From: Parvibium lacunae | GTDB taxonomy: Bacteria > Pseudomonadota > Gammaproteobacteria > Burkholderiales > Burkholderiaceae_D | NCBI RefSeq assembly: GCF_003335215.1 | Contig: NZ_QPGB01000001.1 | Span: 62,001 to 126,000, forward strand | DNA length: 64,000 bases | Reading direction: 5' to 3' | Shown: piece after piece, positions 36,972 to 47,234 of the stretch | Layout of the letters: each line of letters starts with the position of its first letter | Position numbering within the stretch: position 1 is the stretch's first letter | Notes under the pieces: model-generated | What the model was told of the DNA's origin: nothing | What the model saw: the letters and a program-made list of their open reading frames with translations, nothing else | Database searches by the model: none | Program-made: the position numbers and the translations under genes

Positions 36972-38612
36972 ATGCGGATCCTCGATAGATTGAATATTTC
37001 TATCAAATTGCTGATAGCGCCCGTTGCTGCGTTGGTGCTCATGCTGGTGCTGGCAATCGTTTCTTACCTAGGCCTGAGTGCCCAAGAGCGGGCGTTGAAA
37101 AATATCTACGAGATACGTATTTCACTGCTCACTCAGATCTCAGAGATCCACTCGACGGTCAATGGTATGCACGCTGATGCCTACAAGTATTTAAATTGGA
37201 TTTTGAATGCTTACGACATGGATCAAGTCGAGAAGCTGGCTAAATCGCTGGAAGAACGGGCTACTGACGTTAACAAGCAGCTGACGGCTCTGGCGAAATC
37301 CGATATTACTAATGCGGATGAGAAGAAGCTGTTGACCGCAGCAGGAACCAATGCACAAGCCTATCAGCGCTCCATGAGTGAGATGATTGAAATATCGATG
37401 GTTCAGGCCTCGATGGCAACCACTTTCATGAGCACCACACAGCAGAACTATGAGAAATTAAATAGTCAGTTAACTGATTTGCGCGCACTAGAACAGAAAC
37501 TGTCTCAGGTCGCCTACGACAAAGCTTTAAGCGATGCGAACTCAACCAACGTAGCCAACATTGTTGGGGTCATTATTGCGATTATTGCTTGCTTGGCGGT
37601 TACCTTCTTCGTGGTGAAAGCATTGCTTGATTCCACGACGGCGATTCAAGCGGCTGCGAAGAAAATGGCCGCTGGCGATTTAACCTGCCGGGTACCGATT
37701 CAGGGTATAGATGAAATAGCGCAAACGGCCAAAGCGTTTAACTCACTGGTTAACACCATGCAAAGTGCGGTGCAGCTAGTTCGCGAACAAGCACAGCGGA
37801 TCAGTGGGGCTTCCCATCAATTGGTCCAAGGCGCCGATACGATCTCCACCGGCTCAACCCGCCAAGCAGATGCTGCCGCAACGATTGCCGCGACGGTCGA
37901 GCAAACCGCAGTCAGCATTGCCTCGATTTCAGAGAGCGCTGATCGGGTGCGCAGCATGGCAAAACATAGCTTGGACAAGAGCTCCGCTGGCGAAAATGGA
38001 TTAAAGCGCTTGCTGTCTGAAATTGCGAATGTTCGTAACTCTTTCGAGGCAATCAATGCAACAGTGGGAGATTTCATTAAATCAGCAACTTCAATCACGA
38101 CCATGACTGCCCAGGTGAAAGACATTGCTGATCAAACCAACTTACTGGCTTTGAATGCCGCGATTGAAGCGGCGCGTGCTGGTGAACAAGGGCGCGGTTT
38201 TGCGGTGGTTGCCGATGAAGTGCGTAGCTTGGCTGAGAAGTCAGCGTTGGCAGCAAGCGATATTGATTCGGTGACACAAGGACTAGGGGATCGCGCTTCG
38301 GCGGTAGACCGTACCCTGGTGCAAGGAACCAGCGCCCTTGAATCTTCGGTGAAATTGTTGAATGAGTTAGAGCAGGTTTTTGCTTCGGCGCACAGCGCGG
38401 TTCATGAGGCGACCAGTGGCGTCGATGAGATCAGCACGGCCGTGTCAGAGCAAAAAAATGGCACTGAGGACATCGCCCGTCACATTGATCAAATTGCCCG
38501 CATGACGGAAGAAAACAATTATGCCGTTCAAGAAACCTCACAAGTCGTCTCTGAGCTTGATGAAATGGCGGGTAGCTTGCAACGTGCGGTGAGCGGTTTC
38601 AAAACCGAGTAG
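36972..38612 (+). CDS. Methyl-accepting chemotaxis protein
   Basis: 546 residues. TM1 spans about 11-33, followed by a periplasmic four-helix-bundle sensor (about 40-190), TM2 at about 195-215, HAMP at about 215-268 and the cytoplasmic signalling domain. The hairpin tip contains [34 protein letters not shown], the CheA/CheW contact. There is no C-terminal NWETF-like pentapeptide, so it lacks a CheR tether. The ligand is unknown. The gene is monocistronic, preceded by a sigma-28 promoter and followed by an intrinsic terminator, so the organism is probably flagellated. Confidence 0.95.
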   Translation: MRILDRLNISIKLLIAPVAALVLMLVLAIVSYLGLSAQERALKNIYEIRISLLTQISEIHSTVNGMHADAYKYLNWILNAYDMDQVEKLAKSLEERATDVNKQLTALAKSDITNADEKKLLTAAGTNAQAYQRSMSEMIEISMVQASMATTFMSTTQQNYEKLNSQLTDLRALEQKLSQVAYDKALSDANSTNVANIVGVIIAIIACLAVTFFVVKALLDSTTAIQAAAKKMAAGDLTCRVPIQGIDEIAQTAKAFNSLVNTMQSAVQLVREQAQRISGASHQLVQGADTISTGSTRQADAAATIAATVEQTAVSIASISESADRVRSMAKHSLDKSSAGENGLKRLLSEIANVRNSFEAINATVGDFIKSATSITTMTAQVKDIADQTNLLALNAAIEAARAGEQGRGFAVVADEVRSLAEKSALAASDIDSVTQGLGDRASAVDRTLVQGTSALESSVKLLNELEQVFASAHSAVHEATSGVDEISTAVSEQKNGTEDIARHIDQIARMTEENNYAVQETSQVVSELDEMAGSLQRAVSGFKTE

Positions 38613-38630
38613 TGGTAGAACACTCGCTGT

Positions 38631-38659
38631 AAAAAAACCGCCCAAAGGGCGGTTTTTTT
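38631..38659 (+). terminator. Terminator of the chemoreceptor gene
   Basis: A-run, ACCGCCC / GGGCGGT stem with AAA loop, then seven T. Strong on the plus strand and usable on the minus strand. Confidence 0.92.
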
Positions 38660-38698
38660 ATGTGACTACTGATGCCGTAACTAGAGAGCTAATTACAC

Positions 38699-39520
38699 CT
38701 AGCGCAACACATAGGCTTTGTAGAGCATGTAGCTAGCCAGACCAAAAAGCACGAAAGCAAAGACACGCTTTAGCGTTTTAACGGGCAAACGATGGGCTGT
38801 GCCAGCGCCAATGGGCGCGGTCGTGACACTTGCGGCAACAACGCAGGCGAGCGCTGGCAGATAAACATAACCCAGCGCGTAACTGGGGAGATTGGTGGCA
38901 TTTAGGCCATGCCAGATATAGCCGATTGCAGTGCCTGCGGCGATTGGAAAGCCCAGCGCGGCAGAGGTGGCTACTGCTTGATGAATTTTGACGTTACACC
39001 ATGTCATAAAGGGCACTGAGATAAAGCCGCCCCCCGCCCCCACTAGGCTTGACAACAAACCAATCAGGCTACTGACCCCGAACATGCCAGCCGTTGCGGG
39101 GAGCTCGCGGGAACCGTTGGGCTTTTTATCAAGGTACATTTGAATCGCAGAAAAACCAACAAAGCCGGCAAAGACAGCGGCCAATACGGGAGTCTTTAAT
39201 TGGTCAGCGACCAGGGCACCCAGCTGAGTGCCGACGAGTAAGCCAGGTACAAAACGCCAAACAACCGGCCACATGACGGCTCCTTTACGGTGATGGGCCC
39301 GCACACTGGACAGTGAGGTGAATAAAATCGTGGCTCCGGCGGTGCCAATCGCCATATGCACCACGTGCTCGCTTGGAAAACCTTGTTGGCTAAAAAAATA
39401 AGTAAAAAAGGGCACCAGTACCAAGCCGCCTCCAATCCCCAGTAACCCAGCTAAAAACCCACCTACTGCGCCGAGGGCCATAAACGCGATCACCAACTCT
39501 AGGCTCATGCCAAACAACAT
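38699..39520 (-). CDS. TauE/SafE-family sulfite/sulfonate exporter-like membrane protein
   Basis: 273 residues and about eight helices. The two family repeats are seen as GFLAGLLGIGGGLVLVPFF (N-terminal half) and GLLSSLVGAGGGFISVPFM (C-terminal half). Members export sulfite, sulfoacetate or other anions; the substrate here is not determined. ATG 39520 has AGGAG at 6 bases, so I keep it over the internal ATG at 39508. It is divergent from the aldehyde dehydrogenase gene. Confidence 0.9.
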   Translation of the reverse strand: MLFGMSLELVIAFMALGAVGGFLAGLLGIGGGLVLVPFFTYFFSQQGFPSEHVVHMAIGTAGATILFTSLSSVRAHHRKGAVMWPVVWRFVPGLLVGTQLGALVADQLKTPVLAAVFAGFVGFSAIQMYLDKKPNGSRELPATAGMFGVSSLIGLLSSLVGAGGGFISVPFMTWCNVKIHQAVATSAALGFPIAAGTAIGYIWHGLNATNLPSYALGYVYLPALACVVAASVTTAPIGAGTAHRLPVKTLKRVFAFVLFGLASYMLYKAYVLR

Positions 39521-39611
39521 GGTTTACTCCTGTGAATAATCTAGCGAGAGTGTAACGGCTAAATCTTGTCGCATAATGCGTGAATACCCTAGATGACGAT
39601 GAGGTGACATC

Positions 39612-41066
39612 ATGCTCGCTTTACAAGATCCGGCTTTATTCAAGACTCAGGGGCTGATTGGCGGCCAATGGCAAACGGCGCGTGATCAGCAGACCTTTGC
39701 GGTATTTAACCCTGCCACGGCCGCTCACCTGGCCGATGTTGCGAGTCTTGGTGCCGACGAAACCATGGCGGCGATTACGGCTGCGGCGGCAGCCTTGCCC
39801 GCCTGGCGGGCGCTGCCTGCGCAAGCGCGGGGCGAGCGATTGCAGGTTTGGTCGCGTCTGCTACAACAGCATGCAGCCGATTTGGCGCAGATCATGACGG
39901 CAGAACAAGGAAAGCCAATTGCCGAGGCGCTCGGTGAGATTCGCTATGCCGCCTCGTTTCTAGATTGGTTTGCCGAAGAAGGGAAACGTACTTATGGGGA
40001 AGTGATTCCCTCGCCCGCCGCTGATCGGCGCTTGCTGACCCTCAAACAACCGATTGGCGTGTGTGCGGCAATCACCCCGTGGAATTTCCCCGCAGCGATG
40101 ATCACCCGCAAGGTGGCCCCAGCGCTGGCGGCAGGATGTACCATCATCGTCAAACCGGCCGAACAAACCCCGCTGACCGCCTTGGCCTTGGCCGAGTTGG
40201 CCCAGCGTGCCGGCCTACCGCCTGGCGTCTTAAACGTGATTACAGGGGAGGCAGCCGTGATTGGGGCAACCCTGACCGCCAGCCCGCTGGTCAGGAAGCT
40301 TTCCTTTACTGGTTCGACCGAAATCGGGCGGCTGTTGATGCAACAATCTGCCCCCACTATCAAAAAACTTTCGTTGGAATTGGGCGGCAATGCGCCGTTT
40401 ATTGTATTTGATGATGCTGACGTGGCGGCAGCTGTCCAGGGGGCGATTCAGTCCAAATACCGCAATGCCGGGCAAACCTGTGTCTGTGCCAATCGTCTGT
40501 TTGTCCAAGCGGGCATTTACGATCAGTTTGCTGAGGCCTTTGCGGCCCAAGCCAGTCGTCTCAGGGTGGGGCCAGGCACCGACCCCCAAACTCAGGTGGG
40601 GCCATTGATAGATGCCGCCGCGTTGGAAAAGGTCGAGCAGCATGTCAGCCAAGCGCTTGATCAGGGGGCACAACTAATGACCGGCGGGCATCGGCTGGCG
40701 ACGGAAGCCGGGTATTTTTATGCGCCAACCGTGTTGCGTGACGCGACCCCAGACATGCAGTGTGCGCGTGAGGAAACGTTTGGTCCCGTTGCGCCGCTCA
40801 TTCGTTTTCACAGCGAGGAAGAGGTGATCGCATGGGCCAATGATTCGGAGTATGGCCTTGCTAGTTATCTCTACAGTCAGTCTCTCGCCCGCGTATTTCG
40901 CGTAGCTGAGGCATTGGAATATGGCATGGTTGGCGTGAATACCGGGCTCATTTCCAATGAAGTCGCCCCCTTCGGAGGGATAAAGCAGTCCGGTTTAGGG
41001 CGCGAGGGGTCGCATCATGGTATTGATGAGTATCTGGAGCTGAAATACCTCTGCTTGGGGCTCTAA
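39612..41066 (+). CDS. gabD: Succinate-semialdehyde dehydrogenase (NAD(P)+)
   Basis: 484 residues. It oxidises succinate semialdehyde (from GABA or similar) to succinate. ITPWNFPAAMITRKVAPALAAG, LSFTGSTEIGRLLM and LELGGNAPFIVFDDAD are the NAD-binding and catalytic glutamate motifs. The catalytic cysteine lies in NAGQTCVCANR, with the second Cys of the CVC type usual for GabD. No gabT or GABA transporter is adjacent. Closely related glutarate-semialdehyde dehydrogenases are an alternative. Confidence 0.92.
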   Translation: MLALQDPALFKTQGLIGGQWQTARDQQTFAVFNPATAAHLADVASLGADETMAAITAAAAALPAWRALPAQARGERLQVWSRLLQQHAADLAQIMTAEQGKPIAEALGEIRYAASFLDWFAEEGKRTYGEVIPSPAADRRLLTLKQPIGVCAAITPWNFPAAMITRKVAPALAAGCTIIVKPAEQTPLTALALAELAQRAGLPPGVLNVITGEAAVIGATLTASPLVRKLSFTGSTEIGRLLMQQSAPTIKKLSLELGGNAPFIVFDDADVAAAVQGAIQSKYRNAGQTCVCANRLFVQAGIYDQFAEAFAAQASRLRVGPGTDPQTQVGPLIDAAALEKVEQHVSQALDQGAQLMTGGHRLATEAGYFYAPTVLRDATPDMQCAREETFGPVAPLIRFHSEEEVIAWANDSEYGLASYLYSQSLARVFRVAEALEYGMVGVNTGLISNEVAPFGGIKQSGLGREGSHHGIDEYLELKYLCLGL

Positions 41067-41132
41067 GCCGATGTGTAGTGAGTAGATTCGCCTGCTCGTC
41101 ACAACATAACGCGCAGGAGAATCCACCTGGCA

Positions 41133-41864
41133 TTACGCCGTTTCTTCTTCGCCTAAGTAGGCTGCTCGCACACGTGGGTCGGCTAACAGCGATTTTGCTT
41201 CGCCGCTGATTGAGACTACGCCAGATTCCATCACATAGCCACGGTGGGCGGCTTCCAACGCGAGTTTGGCGTTTTGCTCAACCAGTAAAATGGTCATGCC
41301 TTGCGCCGAGACTTGGCGAATGACATCAAAAATCTTTTCGACCATAATCGGTGAAAGGCCCATGCTCGGTTCATCCAGCAGCAACAGTTTGGGCCGACCC
41401 ATTAAGGCTCGGGCCATTGCCAGCATTTGCTGTTCACCACCAGACATGGTGCCGGCCAGTTGCTGGGCCCGCTCTTTCAGGCGTGGAAACGTTTCAAACA
41501 TACGCTCAATATCGCGCTGGATTTCAGCTTGATCATCGCGAATGAAGGCACCCATTAATAAGTTTTCGACAATTGTCATGCGGGCGAAAACGCCACGGCC
41601 TTCCGGCACCATGATCATCCCTTGCCGAATCCGATCATACGCAGCCTGACCTTTTAAAGACTGCCCAAGATAGGAGACATCGCCATTTTTCCAGGGCAGC
41701 AAGCCTGTAATCGCCTTCATGCTGGTGGTTTTACCTGCCCCATTGGCGCCAATCAAGCAGACCAACTCGCCTTCGCGTACTTCGATATCAATTCCCTTCA
41801 CAGCCGCAATCGCGCCGTAGGAAACTTGCAGATTGTTGATCGATAAAATGGTTGGGGTGTTCAT
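41133..41864 (-). CDS. livF: Branched-chain amino acid ABC transporter ATPase LivF
   Basis: 243 residues. Walker A is GANGAGKTT, the signature motif is MSGGEQQMLAMARAL, Walker B is LLLDEPSMGLSP and the H-loop is ILLVEQN. It is the shorter of the two Liv ATPases. Its start overlaps the livG stop by ATGA. It is the last gene of the livHMGF unit on the minus strand. Confidence 0.95.
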   Translation of the reverse strand: MNTPTILSINNLQVSYGAIAAVKGIDIEVREGELVCLIGANGAGKTTSMKAITGLLPWKNGDVSYLGQSLKGQAAYDRIRQGMIMVPEGRGVFARMTIVENLLMGAFIRDDQAEIQRDIERMFETFPRLKERAQQLAGTMSGGEQQMLAMARALMGRPKLLLLDEPSMGLSPIMVEKIFDVIRQVSAQGMTILLVEQNAKLALEAAHRGYVMESGVVSISGEAKSLLADPRVRAAYLGEEETA

Positions 41865-42628
41865 GCGTGGGCTCCTCCCAGGTAGGCTTCTATCACAGCG
41901 GGATCTTTCCGCACGACATCGGGGGTGCCTGCTGCAATGACCTTGCCATAGTCAAGCACTGTCACGCGGTCGCACAACCCCATCACCAGCTTGACATCAT
42001 GTTCAATTAATAAAATAGAAATGCCATCTTGGCGAATCGCTTCCAGCAGGCTGCGTAGGCTGAGTTTTTCAGTGGGGTTCATCCCGGCGGCGGGTTCATC
42101 CAAGGCCAATAATTTGGGGTCTGTCGCCAAGGCGCGTGCAATTTCGAGGCGACGTTGGTCACCGTATGAAAGATATTTGGCGGGATGATCTGCATATTTT
42201 GCAACGCCGACATAATCGAGTAGCTCACGTGCGCGGCTGCGAATCGCTGCTTCCTCGCGCACTGTGTAAGCCGTGCGTAGCATGGCGCCCCAGAAGGTTC
42301 CTTTGGTGCGCACATGACGCCCAACCATCACGTTTTCCAGCGCGGTCATGTCAGGAAATAGGCGGATATTTTGAAAGGTGCGGGCAATCCCGGCGGCGGC
42401 GACCAAATGAGGGGCAGCCGGGTTATAGGGTTGGCCGTCCAACTTGAAGTCACCTGAATCCGCTTGATACAAGCCGGTAATCACGTTAAAGAACGTCGTT
42501 TTACCCGCCCCATTGGGGCCGATCAAACCGTAAACCTGGCCTTTTTCGATTTGCAGGGCGACGTCGGAGAGCGCTTGCAGGCCACCAAAACGTTTATTCA
42601 CGCCTGCGATTTCTAAAATGAATGACAT
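41861..42628 (-). CDS. livG: Branched-chain amino acid ABC transporter ATPase LivG
   Basis: 255 residues from ATG 42628, which has AGGAG at 5 bases; the upstream in-frame start would run into livM. Walker A is GPNGAGKTT, the signature is LSYGDQRRLEIARAL, Walker B is LLALDEPAAGMNP, and ILLIEHDVKLVM is the switch. It pairs with LivF to energise LivHM. Confidence 0.96.
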   Translation of the reverse strand: MSFILEIAGVNKRFGGLQALSDVALQIEKGQVYGLIGPNGAGKTTFFNVITGLYQADSGDFKLDGQPYNPAAPHLVAAAGIARTFQNIRLFPDMTALENVMVGRHVRTKGTFWGAMLRTAYTVREEAAIRSRARELLDYVGVAKYADHPAKYLSYGDQRRLEIARALATDPKLLALDEPAAGMNPTEKLSLRSLLEAIRQDGISILLIEHDVKLVMGLCDRVTVLDYGKVIAAGTPDVVRKDPAVIEAYLGGAHA

Positions 42629-42638
42629 GTTTGCTCCT

Positions 42639-43796
42639 TTAGCCAGCGGTTGCACCACTGCCAGTGGGCGCGGCAGACTGATTGTTTTTTGGCTGGGTGC
42701 CGTGTTCCGGGGCAGGCCACAAACCGCGTGGTCGGTATAGCATGATCACGACCATTGCTAACCCGAAGAGGAGCTGGCGCAGGACTTCGGCATCAATAAG
42801 ACTGCGACCGAAGATAAATTTCTGTACCGGCTCGACATAGTGACGCAGCACTTCGGGCAGGGCATACAGCATGATGGCTCCAAAAATGACGCCAGGAATA
42901 TGGCCGATTCCCCCTAACACCACCATCGCAACAATCAGAATCGATTCATTTAGCGTAAAGCTTTCAGGGCTGACAAACCCTTGGAAGGCCGCAAACATGG
43001 CACCAGAGACGCCACCAAATGAAGCGCCCATACCAAAGGCCAGCAGCTTGGTATTCCGAGTATTGATGCCCATCGCTTTAGCCGCGATTTCATCTTCGCG
43101 GATGGCCATCCAGGCCCGCCCTTGGCGCGAATTTTGTAGCCGCAGGCAAACGATGACGATGACCGTGGATAAGAGCAGGAAAAGATAGTAATAAAGGTGC
43201 ATTTTGGGAATGAACCACCCAAATAACTCATGGCCTTGTCCAAAGTCCACCGGCCCAATGGACACGGGGTCAATTAAGTTAAGACCTTGAGGCCCGTTGG
43301 TCAGGTTAATCGGTTGGTATAAATTGTTCATAAAGATACGAATGATTTCACCAAAACCGAGCGTAACAATGGCCAGGTAATCCCCCCGTAGTTTGAGGGT
43401 TGGGGCACCCAGAATCATGCCACCGAGGGCAGCCAAGGCCGCCCCGAGCGGTACCACCAGCAAAATCGATGAATGCAGGCCGTTGGGGAAGAGGGCCTTG
43501 ACGGTTTCAAAATTTTCAAACAAATGGGGCGAGGCGAGCAGGCCGTACATGTAGGCACCAATCGCATAAAACGCGATATAGCCTAAATCGAGCAGGCCAG
43601 CGAAACCGACCACAATGTTCAGGCCGAGCGCGAGCATCACATACAGCAATGCAAAACATAAAATGCGCAGCCAGGACTGTCCGACCGCAGCGGCAACCCA
43701 AGGCAGAACCAAGAGCAAGGCAGCGCAGGCGACATAAACCATGAATTTTTGGCGGGGGTCTTGCAAGCCTTTGACCCAGGCAACCAGATTAAACAT
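42639..43796 (-). CDS. livM: Branched-chain amino acid ABC transporter permease LivM
   Basis: 385 residues with about ten helices. LGLNIVVGFAGLLDLGYIAFYAIGAY and LRGDYLAIVTLGFGEIIRI are family hallmarks, and MAIREDEIAAKAMGINT is the cytoplasmic EAA-like loop that contacts the ATPases. The C-terminal tail is hydrophilic and Ala/Ser-rich. It lies 68 bases downstream of livH. Confidence 0.95.
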   Translation of the reverse strand: MFNLVAWVKGLQDPRQKFMVYVACAALLLVLPWVAAAVGQSWLRILCFALLYVMLALGLNIVVGFAGLLDLGYIAFYAIGAYMYGLLASPHLFENFETVKALFPNGLHSSILLVVPLGAALAALGGMILGAPTLKLRGDYLAIVTLGFGEIIRIFMNNLYQPINLTNGPQGLNLIDPVSIGPVDFGQGHELFGWFIPKMHLYYYLFLLLSTVIVIVCLRLQNSRQGRAWMAIREDEIAAKAMGINTRNTKLLAFGMGASFGGVSGAMFAAFQGFVSPESFTLNESILIVAMVVLGGIGHIPGVIFGAIMLYALPEVLRHYVEPVQKFIFGRSLIDAEVLRQLLFGLAMVVIMLYRPRGLWPAPEHGTQPKNNQSAAPTGSGATAG

Positions 43797-43864
43797 ATTG
43801 AATCCTTCTCCGAATGAGCGAGGTGAGTTGACCTTGTAAACGAGCGGCGTCTAGCACGGCTGGT

Positions 43865-44854
43865 TTACGCACGGTCAGCGATCCGTTCTCCTAAGAGACC
43901 AGAGGGGCGCAAGGTTAAGCAGATAATCAGAATCACGAAGGCAATCACATCCTGATACTGGCTGCCTAAGAGTGAAATACTGCCGCCATTTTCTTCGCAG
44001 CTTGCGGCCAAGCCGCTGGATAAACCACTGAAGTAGCAAAGGTCTGTCAGGACATCTAGATACCCCGCGCCCAGGCTTTCAACCACGCCCAAGAGCAGGC
44101 CACCCACCATCGCGCCAGCGAGGTTACCAATTCCCCCCAGGACAGCAGCAGTAAACGCTTTGAGGCCGAGCATGAAACCCATCGCAAAGTGCGCATTGTT
44201 GTAATTTGCGGCAACCAAAACCCCGGCAACGGCCGCTAGCGCCGCACCAATCGCGAAAGTGGCCGCAATCACACGATCGGGGTTAACCCCCATCAGGGAG
44301 GCCACGCGGGGATTCTCTGAGGTAGCACGCATCGCCCGTCCGAGCTTGGTGCGATGTACCAGTAGCAGTAGGCCAACCATCATTGCGGCAGAGACAACCA
44401 GAATCAAAATCTTGGTTGGGGTAACAAATGCGCCCGCGATTTGAATCGGATCAGATGACCATAATTCAGGAAACACTTTGTACTCCCGACCCCAGATCAT
44501 CATGGCGCCGGTTTGCAGCAAAATTGAAATCCCAATTGCTGTAATCAACGGAGCGAGTCGCGGCGCAGTGCGCAAGGGGCGGTAAGCTATCCGCTCAATC
44601 GAGACATTGAGCAGCATGCAGACGGGAATCGCGACGCCCAGGGCGATCAGCATGATGACGGGGCCAGGTAACCCCGTACCACTCAATAAGCTGACCACGG
44701 TGTAGGCCGTTAATGCGCCTACCATCAGGACATCGCCGTGGGCAAAGTTAATCAGGCCCAAAATGCCGTAGACCATCGTATAACCAAGGGCGACCAAGGC
44801 ATACACGCTGCCGACTACCAGGCCATTTAAGATTTGTTGAATAAAAATATCCAT
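43865..44854 (-). CDS. livH: Branched-chain amino acid ABC transporter permease LivH
   Basis: 329 residues, eight helices. QQILNGLVVGSVYALVALGYTMVYGI at the N-terminus and MRATSENPRVASLMGVNPDRVI as the ATPase-contact loop are typical. An insertion with ITDLCYFSGLSSGLAASCEENGG-like character (near residue 270) is also found in other betaproteobacterial LivH proteins from memory. First gene of livHMGF. The 216 bases between it and dadA show no gene. Confidence 0.93.
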   Translation of the reverse strand: MDIFIQQILNGLVVGSVYALVALGYTMVYGILGLINFAHGDVLMVGALTAYTVVSLLSGTGLPGPVIMLIALGVAIPVCMLLNVSIERIAYRPLRTAPRLAPLITAIGISILLQTGAMMIWGREYKVFPELWSSDPIQIAGAFVTPTKILILVVSAAMMVGLLLLVHRTKLGRAMRATSENPRVASLMGVNPDRVIAATFAIGAALAAVAGVLVAANYNNAHFAMGFMLGLKAFTAAVLGGIGNLAGAMVGGLLLGVVESLGAGYLDVLTDLCYFSGLSSGLAASCEENGGSISLLGSQYQDVIAFVILIICLTLRPSGLLGERIADRA

Positions 44855-45070
44855 CTTGCTTGTCTACTCCATGGGTGCTGTTGTTATACACGCCATTACG
44901 ATGGCAATATTTCTGGCGGCACCGGACGCCGAAATACCTTAAATTGAATTTGTCTCAATCGCCCGCATCATAACCAAACCCGCGCAGAGCGTATGCAGGC
45001 ACAGCAGCAAAATGCATTAACTGTGGTAGCAATGCCATGTCAGCCCAAAAAATGCGTGCAATTTTCATAC

Positions 45071-46396
45071 CTAAGACACGCCTTGTAGGGACTGCGTGAC
45101 GCTACCTGCCGTAATTGCGTTGGCTGCACGATAACGGGTTAGCGCATATCCCTCGGGGGCAATGGCGGCGGGTTTGCCACTCAATAAATCGGCCAATAAC
45201 TGGCCTGAGCCACAGGCCATGGTCCAGCCCAGGGTGCCGTGCCCGATGTTTAAATGTAGCCCACGTATGGCGGTAGGGCCAACCAGGGGCGTTCCGTCTG
45301 GGGTCATGGGACGCAGCCCAGTCCAGAAAGAATTGGGAAGCGCTGTCCCACAGCCCGGAAACAGGTCTTGCACGACCATCTCCAGGGTTGACCGTCGTGC
45401 TGGATTAAGTTGGCGGTCGAAGCCCGCCAATTCCGCCATACCCCCGACGCGGATGCGCTGATCAAAGCGCGTAATCGCTATTTTGTAAGTCTCATCGAGG
45501 ACTGTCGACACCGGCGCCGCCTGCTCGTTTTCCAGTTTAAGGGTGAGGGAATAACCTTTGACGGGATACACTGGTAAATCAATGCCTAGCGGTTGCAGCA
45601 GCTGGCGGCCTTCTGCGCCAGCGGCGACCACCACGTGATCTGCTACGCGTATTTGGCAACCGGATTCTTCCGGGTGGGTCGTTTCTACCCCGATAATAGC
45701 TGACCCATTCGACCGCAGTTGCGTAACCGTGGTGTTGTAATAAAACTTAACGCCCAGACGCTGCGCTGCCAACGCAAGCTGCTGGGTAAAGAGATAACAA
45801 TCCCCCGTTTCGTCATTGGGTAAGCGTAAGCCCCCGGTGAGTTTGTGCGCGACCCGTTGTAGCGCTGGTTCGGCATGGTCGAGTTCAGCGCGGCTGAGTA
45901 GTTGATAGGCGACGTGGTGTTGTTCCAAAACGGCGATGTCACGTTGCGCGGCGGCCAACTGGGCTTCGCTGCGGAAGACTTGAAGCGTTCCGAGCTGACG
46001 CCCTTCATAGGGCAGAGGTAAGTGCTGGCGTAACTGAATCAGGCAGTCTCGACTGTATTCAGCCAATGTCAGCATGCGGGTTTTATTAATTTGGTAGCGT
46101 GTGGCCTGACATTGGCGTAACATCTGCCACATCCAGGCCAGTTGAAAGAGGCTGCCATCGGGACGAATCGCCAGTGGCGCATGTTTTTGTAGTAGCCATT
46201 TCAGCGCTTTCAGTGGAATACCGGGGGCTGCCCATGGCGTTGAGTAGCCAGGGGAAATTTGCCCCGCGTTCGCATAGCTGGTTTCCAGCGCAGGGCCGGG
46301 TTGACGATCAAGGACGCTCACTTGAGCGCCAGCGCGGGCCAGGTAGTAAGCGGTGGTGATCCCGATCACGCCACTGCCGATGACGATCACATGCAT
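45071..46396 (-). CDS. dadA: D-amino acid dehydrogenase small subunit
   Basis: 441 residues. It is a membrane-associated FAD enzyme that oxidises D-amino acids, mainly D-alanine, to keto acids and feeds electrons to the quinone pool. The FAD-binding [19 protein letters not shown] opens the protein. [21 protein letters not shown] and [18 protein letters not shown] are DadA landmarks. No dadX racemase follows. It is divergent from an Lrp-type regulator, the common dadA control arrangement. Confidence 0.93.
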   Translation of the reverse strand: MHVIVIGSGVIGITTAYYLARAGAQVSVLDRQPGPALETSYANAGQISPGYSTPWAAPGIPLKALKWLLQKHAPLAIRPDGSLFQLAWMWQMLRQCQATRYQINKTRMLTLAEYSRDCLIQLRQHLPLPYEGRQLGTLQVFRSEAQLAAAQRDIAVLEQHHVAYQLLSRAELDHAEPALQRVAHKLTGGLRLPNDETGDCYLFTQQLALAAQRLGVKFYYNTTVTQLRSNGSAIIGVETTHPEESGCQIRVADHVVVAAGAEGRQLLQPLGIDLPVYPVKGYSLTLKLENEQAAPVSTVLDETYKIAITRFDQRIRVGGMAELAGFDRQLNPARRSTLEMVVQDLFPGCGTALPNSFWTGLRPMTPDGTPLVGPTAIRGLHLNIGHGTLGWTMACGSGQLLADLLSGKPAAIAPEGYALTRYRAANAITAGSVTQSLQGVS

Positions 46397-46544
46397 AATG
46401 TTTCCTGTATTGATAAATACCAGTAAACAAACTTAAGGCTTGGTATATTTCAAGTTTATTGCTAGTTAGGTAGTGAAAAAATACAAAAATAAGCTTGTTA
46501 ATTAGTGAAACTGTCTGTTAAATTCCGCTTCTTTGGAATCCCAT

Positions 46545-46564
46545 GCAGAAAAAAGACTTTCTGC
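46545..46564. promoter_or_regulatory. Inverted repeat in the dadA-lrp spacer, possible Lrp site
   Basis: GCAGAAA-N6-TTTCTGC, perfect 7-bp arms, in the 293-base divergent region. The neighbouring AT-rich stretches and the Lrp gene alongside make it a reasonable Lrp operator, but no other copy was recognised, so this is inference. Confidence 0.4.
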
Positions 46565-46689
46565 AAGAATTTTATGCATTTTTGCTTGGGGGTTTCCTCG
46601 CTGTTAAGTCAATAGAGGGCACTTAACCAGCGTCGCTCTTATCGCTTATCAGTTCAGTGTATTCGCATCATTGTTGAAATGGAAAGCCT

Positions 46690-47157
46690 ATGGCCATGCG
46701 TAACTTAGATAAAGTTGATCGGCAGCTATTAACGATTTTGCAGCAAGATGGTCGCATCACCATGACCGATTTGGCCAACAAAATTGGGCTATCTACGACC
46801 CCAGTTACAGAGCGTGTTAAGCGCTTGGAGCGCGAAGGTATCATCGCGGGTTACCATGCGCATCTGAACCCGCACGCGCTTGGCCGTAATTTGCTGGTTT
46901 TTGTCGAAATTAAATTTTCTGCCAAGTCAGGCGATCTATTTGAAAAAGTAAAGCGCGAACTTAGCGCGATTCCAGAAGTGATGGAATGTCATCTGGTGTC
47001 GGGCGATTTTGATTATCTGATCAAGGCGCGGATTGCAGAAATGTCTGAATACCGGCGCTTACTCGGCAGTATCCTGTTACAGCTACCCGCGGCGGCGGAG
47101 TCTCGTAGTTACGTTGTGATGGAAGAAATCAAAGAGTCGCTGTATTTGCATCTCTAA
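46690..47157 (+). CDS. Lrp/AsnC-family transcriptional regulator (Lrp-like)
   Basis: 155 residues. The N-terminal HTH reads RQLLTILQQDGRITMTDLANKIGLSTTPVTERVKRLEREGII. The RAM ligand-binding domain has ECHLVSGDFDYLIKARI. It is close in length and sequence style to global Lrp. Divergent from dadA and adjacent to putA, it probably activates amino-acid catabolism in response to leucine or alanine. ATG 46690 is chosen; the ATG two codons later is possible. Confidence 0.92.
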   Translation: MAMRNLDKVDRQLLTILQQDGRITMTDLANKIGLSTTPVTERVKRLEREGIIAGYHAHLNPHALGRNLLVFVEIKFSAKSGDLFEKVKRELSAIPEVMECHLVSGDFDYLIKARIAEMSEYRRLLGSILLQLPAAAESRSYVVMEEIKESLYLHL

Positions 47158-47234
47158 GCTATCGCCAAGGTCAGGCCGCAGAGGCAATAAAAGTAAGCCT
47201 GCTTGACTTCGCCATTTAGCGGGCAACCGCGAAC

